A stretch of DNA of 7,488 nt from the NCBI GenBank assembly GCA_959599635.1, contig CAUGJN010000091.1, positions 1 through 7,488 of the forward strand, read 5' to 3'. Positions 4,906 through 7,488 of the stretch are shown here, piece after piece. Every line of letters begins with the position of its first letter. Position 1 is the stretch's first letter. The notes beneath the pieces are model-generated. The model searched no databases and was not told where the DNA came from. It saw only the letters and a program-made list of their open reading frames with translations. Position numbers and translations under genes: made by a program. Origin of the DNA: an uncultured Collinsella sp. (lineage in GTDB: Bacteria; Actinomycetota; Coriobacteriia; Coriobacteriales; Coriobacteriaceae).

Positions 4906-6435
4906 CTAGTCCAGTTTGGTGCCCGGTACCTGCGGTGCTTCTTCAAGTAGCGCTTTGAGCTCATTCAGAATGGAAACGGGCTGTCGGTCGACGGCGTCCA
5001 GATGGAGCGTGGCCACACGAAGGGGCGGCTGATATTCAAATGAGCCAAAGAGCACGGGCGATCCCAGGAACCGCTCGATTTCGTCTGCGATCGCGTCGAT
5101 CTCTTCGGGATCGAATTCGTCGAAAAGCGCCACGAACATCGGTCCCGTCGAACGGAACAGACGACCCTTGCCGCGCGAACAATCCATGAGGCAGGCGGCG
5201 CTTTCCGCCAAAACGCGGTCGCCCGCATCAAAGCCAAAGCGGGCATTGACTCGAGCGATCTCGTCGATTTTAATGGCGACCAAGCTCGCCTTGCGCGCCA
5301 CGCGACGCATTTCGCCAATGGCGTTGACCAGGGCGTGGATATCGCCTAGGCCGGTCACGGAATCAGTCGTATCTGCCAGGCTGCGGTTGATAATCATGCC
5401 CACGTACATGTTGGGCTCGGTATCGGTGCCGTCCAAACGGTAGCCCGTGCAGTCGCAAAGCACGTACGCTCCGGTAGCATCCATCACGCGATACTGCATG
5501 TAATGGAAGTGCCACGCGCCGTTTACCACCATATCGAGCTCGCTGCGCACGTTGTCGCGGTCTTCGGGGTGAACGCGGGCAAGCCACATATCGAGTGAGT
5601 TGTAGGGATGCTGGGAGGGTAGGTCGAAATCGCGCACGGCATTAATCGACCATTGCGATTCGCCGGTATCGAGGTTAAGGATAAACGGATAGCGTGTCTC
5701 GGAGCTCATGGAGATCGCCTGGAACACGCGGTCGTTGCAAGGAAGTTGATCGGCAATCGGCCGCATCGGCGCGTTGTCTTCTTTCGGTTGCTGCACGCGG
5801 TGCATGAGCTTGTAGCGATACATTTTGCGATCGGCATCCATCGTCATCTGGCGACGCGTATCGCCTGCAAGTGGGTCGACGTGCGAGCAACCAAAACTAA
5901 AACTGGCGATCATGGGCGCCTTGCCGTCCGATGTTGCCTCGACAAGATCGGTGCGTGTCCGCTCCAAGCGCTGCTCGAGCTCGGCTTCGCCTGTCGTGGG
6001 GGACACGAGTACAAATTCATCTCCACCGATACGGAACAGCATTTCATCGTGCTCCATGGTCTCGGTGAGCGCACGACAGATGCCCAGAATATAGCGGTTG
6101 CCCTCGGCGTGGCCAAACTTATCGTTGCAGTGCTTAAGGTGATCGATGTCAATATAGGCACAGGTAAAGGGAGTGCCTTTGCGCCAGAGCTGATTGACAT
6201 GGCGGTCGAGTCCACCGCGGTTGCCAAGATTGGTGAGCGAATCGATATAGGCGCTACGTTCGAGCAGCTGGCGTTCTTGTTGCAAGACGGCGAGCGTTTT
6301 CTGCAGTTGCTCGCCGACGGCGCGCAACTCCGTGGGCAGTGCGTCAACGTCGAGCTCGGCGGTTGAGGCCCCGTTCGCAAGCCGCTGAAGATGGGCAATG
6401 ATTGACTGCTCGCCCATGCGATACGACTCGTTCAT
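4906..6435 (-). CDS. GGDEF - PAS-like - degenerate GGDEF protein (putative diguanylate cyclase)
   Basis: This is a 509-residue soluble protein. Residues ~1-60 are helical with a likely coiled coil (LRAVGEQLQKTLAVLQQERQLLER). A first GGDEF domain follows (~62-212) with DSLTNLGNR at 65-73, the metal-binding strand YIDIDHLK, and an intact RIGGDEF (GGDEF at 137-141). It can be predicted to make c-di-GMP from two GTP. The inhibitory RxxD I-site is missing; the aligned residues are EHDE. A PAS_3-like domain spans ~240-352, including MWLARVHPEDRDNV and the YRVMDATGAYVLCD strands. A second GGDEF fold (~358-500) starts with DSVTGLGD but has RSTGPMF where RxGGDEF belongs, so it is catalytically dead and perhaps a sensory or dimerisation domain. 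There is no membrane segment. The start is ATG at 6435, with AAGGAGG 9 bases upstream. A GGDEF-EAL gene lies 127 bases upstream on the same strand; no EAL domain is present here. Confidence 0.9.
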   Translation of the reverse strand: MNESYRMGEQSIIAHLQRLANGASTAELDVDALPTELRAVGEQLQKTLAVLQQERQLLERSAYIDSLTNLGNRGGLDRHVNQLWRKGTPFTCAYIDIDHLKHCNDKFGHAEGNRYILGICRALTETMEHDEMLFRIGGDEFVLVSPTTGEAELEQRLERTRTDLVEATSDGKAPMIASFSFGCSHVDPLAGDTRRQMTMDADRKMYRYKLMHRVQQPKEDNAPMRPIADQLPCNDRVFQAISMSSETRYPFILNLDTGESQWSINAVRDFDLPSQHPYNSLDMWLARVHPEDRDNVRSELDMVVNGAWHFHYMQYRVMDATGAYVLCDCTGYRLDGTDTEPNMYVGMIINRSLADTTDSVTGLGDIHALVNAIGEMRRVARKASLVAIKIDEIARVNARFGFDAGDRVLAESAACLMDCSRGKGRLFRSTGPMFVALFDEFDPEEIDAIADEIERFLGSPVLFGSFEYQPPLRVATLHLDAVDRQPVSILNELKALLEEAPQVPGTKLD

Positions 6436-6444
6436 GATGGATAA

Positions 6445-6451
6445 CCTCCTT
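6445..6451 (-). promoter_or_regulatory. Ribosome binding site of the GGDEF gene
   Basis: A consensus AAGGAGG on the - strand lies 9 bases before ATG 6435-6433. It excludes the internal ATG at codon 7 as the start. Confidence 0.7.
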
Positions 6452-6472
6452 GGGTGACAGGATGCTCCGTAT

Positions 6473-6505
6473 CATATCCCCAATTCGGTTTGAATTGGGG
6501 ATATG
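6473..6505 (-). repeat. Perfect hairpin between the EAL and GGDEF genes
   Basis: Fully complementary 14-base arms (CATATCCCCAATTC at 6473-6486 and its complement at 6492-6505) surround a 5-base loop. It lies 57 bases after the EAL stop and 37 bases before the GGDEF start. No T-run follows on the - strand. It could end the EAL transcript, structure the GGDEF leader, or be a dispersed palindrome. On the - strand a TATGAT -10-like hexamer overlaps its downstream arm, without a visible -35. Confidence 0.6.
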
Positions 6506-6516
6506 CGTTAGCCAAT

Positions 6517-6533
6517 GGGGACAAATGCTCCCC
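6517..6533. repeat. Short hairpin GGGGA/TCCCC
   Basis: GGGGACAAATGCTCCCC forms a 5-base stem with a 7-base loop in the gap between the EAL and GGDEF genes, beside the larger hairpin. It shares the GGGGAC start of the other palindrome centres in the window. The function is unknown and the stem is weak. Confidence 0.35.
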
Positions 6534-6562
6534 TAGACGGTGGTGTTTTGCGCGCGAGCGTA

Positions 6563-7488
6563 TCAGTTGTTATTGCCACCATCGAACAATGCCTCAAAAT
6601 CCTTCGCCGGCATGGGGCGGTAGTAGAGGAAGCCCTGAGCGTAGCGGGCGCCCATCTGTCGTAGCATGTTCGCCTGCTCATTTGTCTCGACGCCTTCGAC
6701 TACGACGGGCAGATGGAGCGACTGCGCCATCTCGAGCATCGATGACACGATCTGCGCGCTGCGGCCTTGATCGCGGTCGGTGGGCACAAAGGTGCGGTCG
6801 AGCTTGATGACGTCGACGTTGACGTTCTTGAGCATCGCGAGCGTGGACTGGCCGGTGCCAAAATCGTCCATATAGGTCGAGAAGCCGCGGATGTGCAGGT
6901 CGGCTGTCAGTTTGTCCACGGCCTCGGACTCCCCCGTATAAGCCGTCTCGGTGATCTCGATACGCATGAGCTCGGGCGGTAGGTTGTATTGGGCGGCGAG
7001 CGCCCCCATATGTTCGGCAACGTCGCAGGCAAGGATATCCACGCGCGACACATTAAGCGAGACCGGAACCACGCGAAGTCCTCGATCGATGCGCTCGCGC
7101 AGCCACGAGGCGACGCCCTGCCAAATGTACTTGTCGAGCGTCACCACAAAGCCGCTTTCCTCGAGTGCGGGGATAAACGTTGCGGGCGAAATGAGAGAGC
7201 CATCTTTGTCGATCCAGCGTGTGAGCGCCTCGGCGCCAATGATCTCGCCGGTTTCCATATCAACCAGTGGCTGCAGGTAGTAGGTGATGCGGTCGTTTGA
7301 GAGCGCATACTGGAACTCGGTGAGGGTGCGGTGAAACGCAACCTCGCGCTTGTATTCCTCGGGGCGAAAGACGGCAATGCGATCCTTAAAGTCGTTTTTC
7401 GCGCGCCGATTGGTAAACATGGCCTTGGCCTGTGCATCGATGGTGATTTCCTCGTTGGAGTCGATGGGGTAGACACCCATGGACGGCC
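6563..7488 (-). CDS. GGDEF-EAL domain protein, C-terminal part (putative c-di-GMP phosphodiesterase; 5' end outside window)
   Basis: The frame is open through the right edge, so the ATG at 7480 is internal. The first ~40 visible residues (SMGVYPIDSNEEITIDAQAKAM...RIAVF) match the tail of a GGDEF domain, so at least one GGDEF domain precedes the EAL domain. Numbering from that ATG, the EAL domain spans ~50-300 and keeps the catalytic set: E84 of EAL (GAEALTRW), N143 (SLNVS), E175 (RIEITET), D205-D206 (DDFGTG), K226 (IKLDRTF), E262 and E265 (VEGVET) and Q282 (AQGF). It is predicted to hydrolyse c-di-GMP to pGpG. The activity of its GGDEF part cannot be judged because the motif is outside the window. 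The protein ends with GGNNN. A GGDEF gene without EAL follows on the same strand, giving opposing activities side by side. Confidence 0.92.
   Translation of the reverse strand, partial: PSMGVYPIDSNEEITIDAQAKAMFTNRRAKNDFKDRIAVFRPEEYKREVAFHRTLTEFQYALSNDRITYYLQPLVDMETGEIIGAEALTRWIDKDGSLISPATFIPALEESGFVVTLDKYIWQGVASWLRERIDRGLRVVPVSLNVSRVDILACDVAEHMGALAAQYNLPPELMRIEITETAYTGESEAVDKLTADLHIRGFSTYMDDFGTGQSTLAMLKNVNVDVIKLDRTFVPTDRDQGRSAQIVSSMLEMAQSLHLPVVVEGVETNEQANMLRQMGARYAQGFLYYRPMPAKDFEALFDGGNNN

Noticed and set aside
5653..6366. + strand 237-codon open frame
   Set aside because: It is a shadow of the GGDEF gene on the - strand, which has an intact GGDEF motif and a strong ribosome site.
7478..7480. 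ATG at 7480 as the true start of the EAL protein
   Set aside because: The frame stays open to the window edge and the first residues are the tail of a GGDEF domain, so the start lies outside.

Overview
The window looks like chromosomal DNA of a high-GC Gram-positive anaerobe, most likely a Coriobacteriia member close to Collinsella. This is inferred from GC-rich third codon positions (by eye), protein sequences resembling that group, and short palindromes with GGGAC-type centres of a kind I associate with these genomes. No rRNA, tRNA, CRISPR array or transposase gene is visible. There is no gene-free stretch above 300 bases; the largest gap is about 142 bp.

Layout. On the + strand, bases 1-611 hold the 3' end of a UvrA-family excinuclease ATPase. 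All other genes are on the - strand. They are listed here in transcription order, from the right edge leftwards. (1) The 3' part of a GGDEF-EAL c-di-GMP protein, cut by the window end, with an intact-looking EAL domain. (2) A GGDEF - PAS-like - degenerate GGDEF protein. (3) A small flavodoxin-fold protein with a Cys cluster. (4) An ArsC/Spx-fold protein whose usual catalytic Cys is Ser. (5) A CobW/COG0523 GTPase. (6) A TrmL-type tRNA 2'-O-methyltransferase with an internal insertion. (7) A stand-alone AAA-type ATPase with a C-terminal winged helix.

How the genes may work together. The right third is a c-di-GMP module: one protein with an intact GGDEF synthase motif beside one with an intact EAL hydrolase motif. 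The middle (flavoprotein, ArsC-like, CobW-like) is closely spaced and co-directional, so it may be one transcript with redox or metal functions, but no pathway is proven. TrmL modifies the tRNA wobble base. The ATPase is an orphan.

Most notable structure. Two near-identical palindromes (TGTGACAA...TTGTCACA arms) lie in opposite orientation on either side of the orphan ATPase gene. The left one fills the whole gap between the uvrA and ATPase stop codons. The right one supplies the trmL stop codon. A third palindrome with a related GGGGAC centre forms a terminator-like hairpin directly before the trmL ribosome binding site. Two more hairpins follow the two c-di-GMP genes. Second-look items are the Cys-less ArsC-like protein, the TrmL insertion, the degenerate second GGDEF and the ATPase between inverted palindromes.
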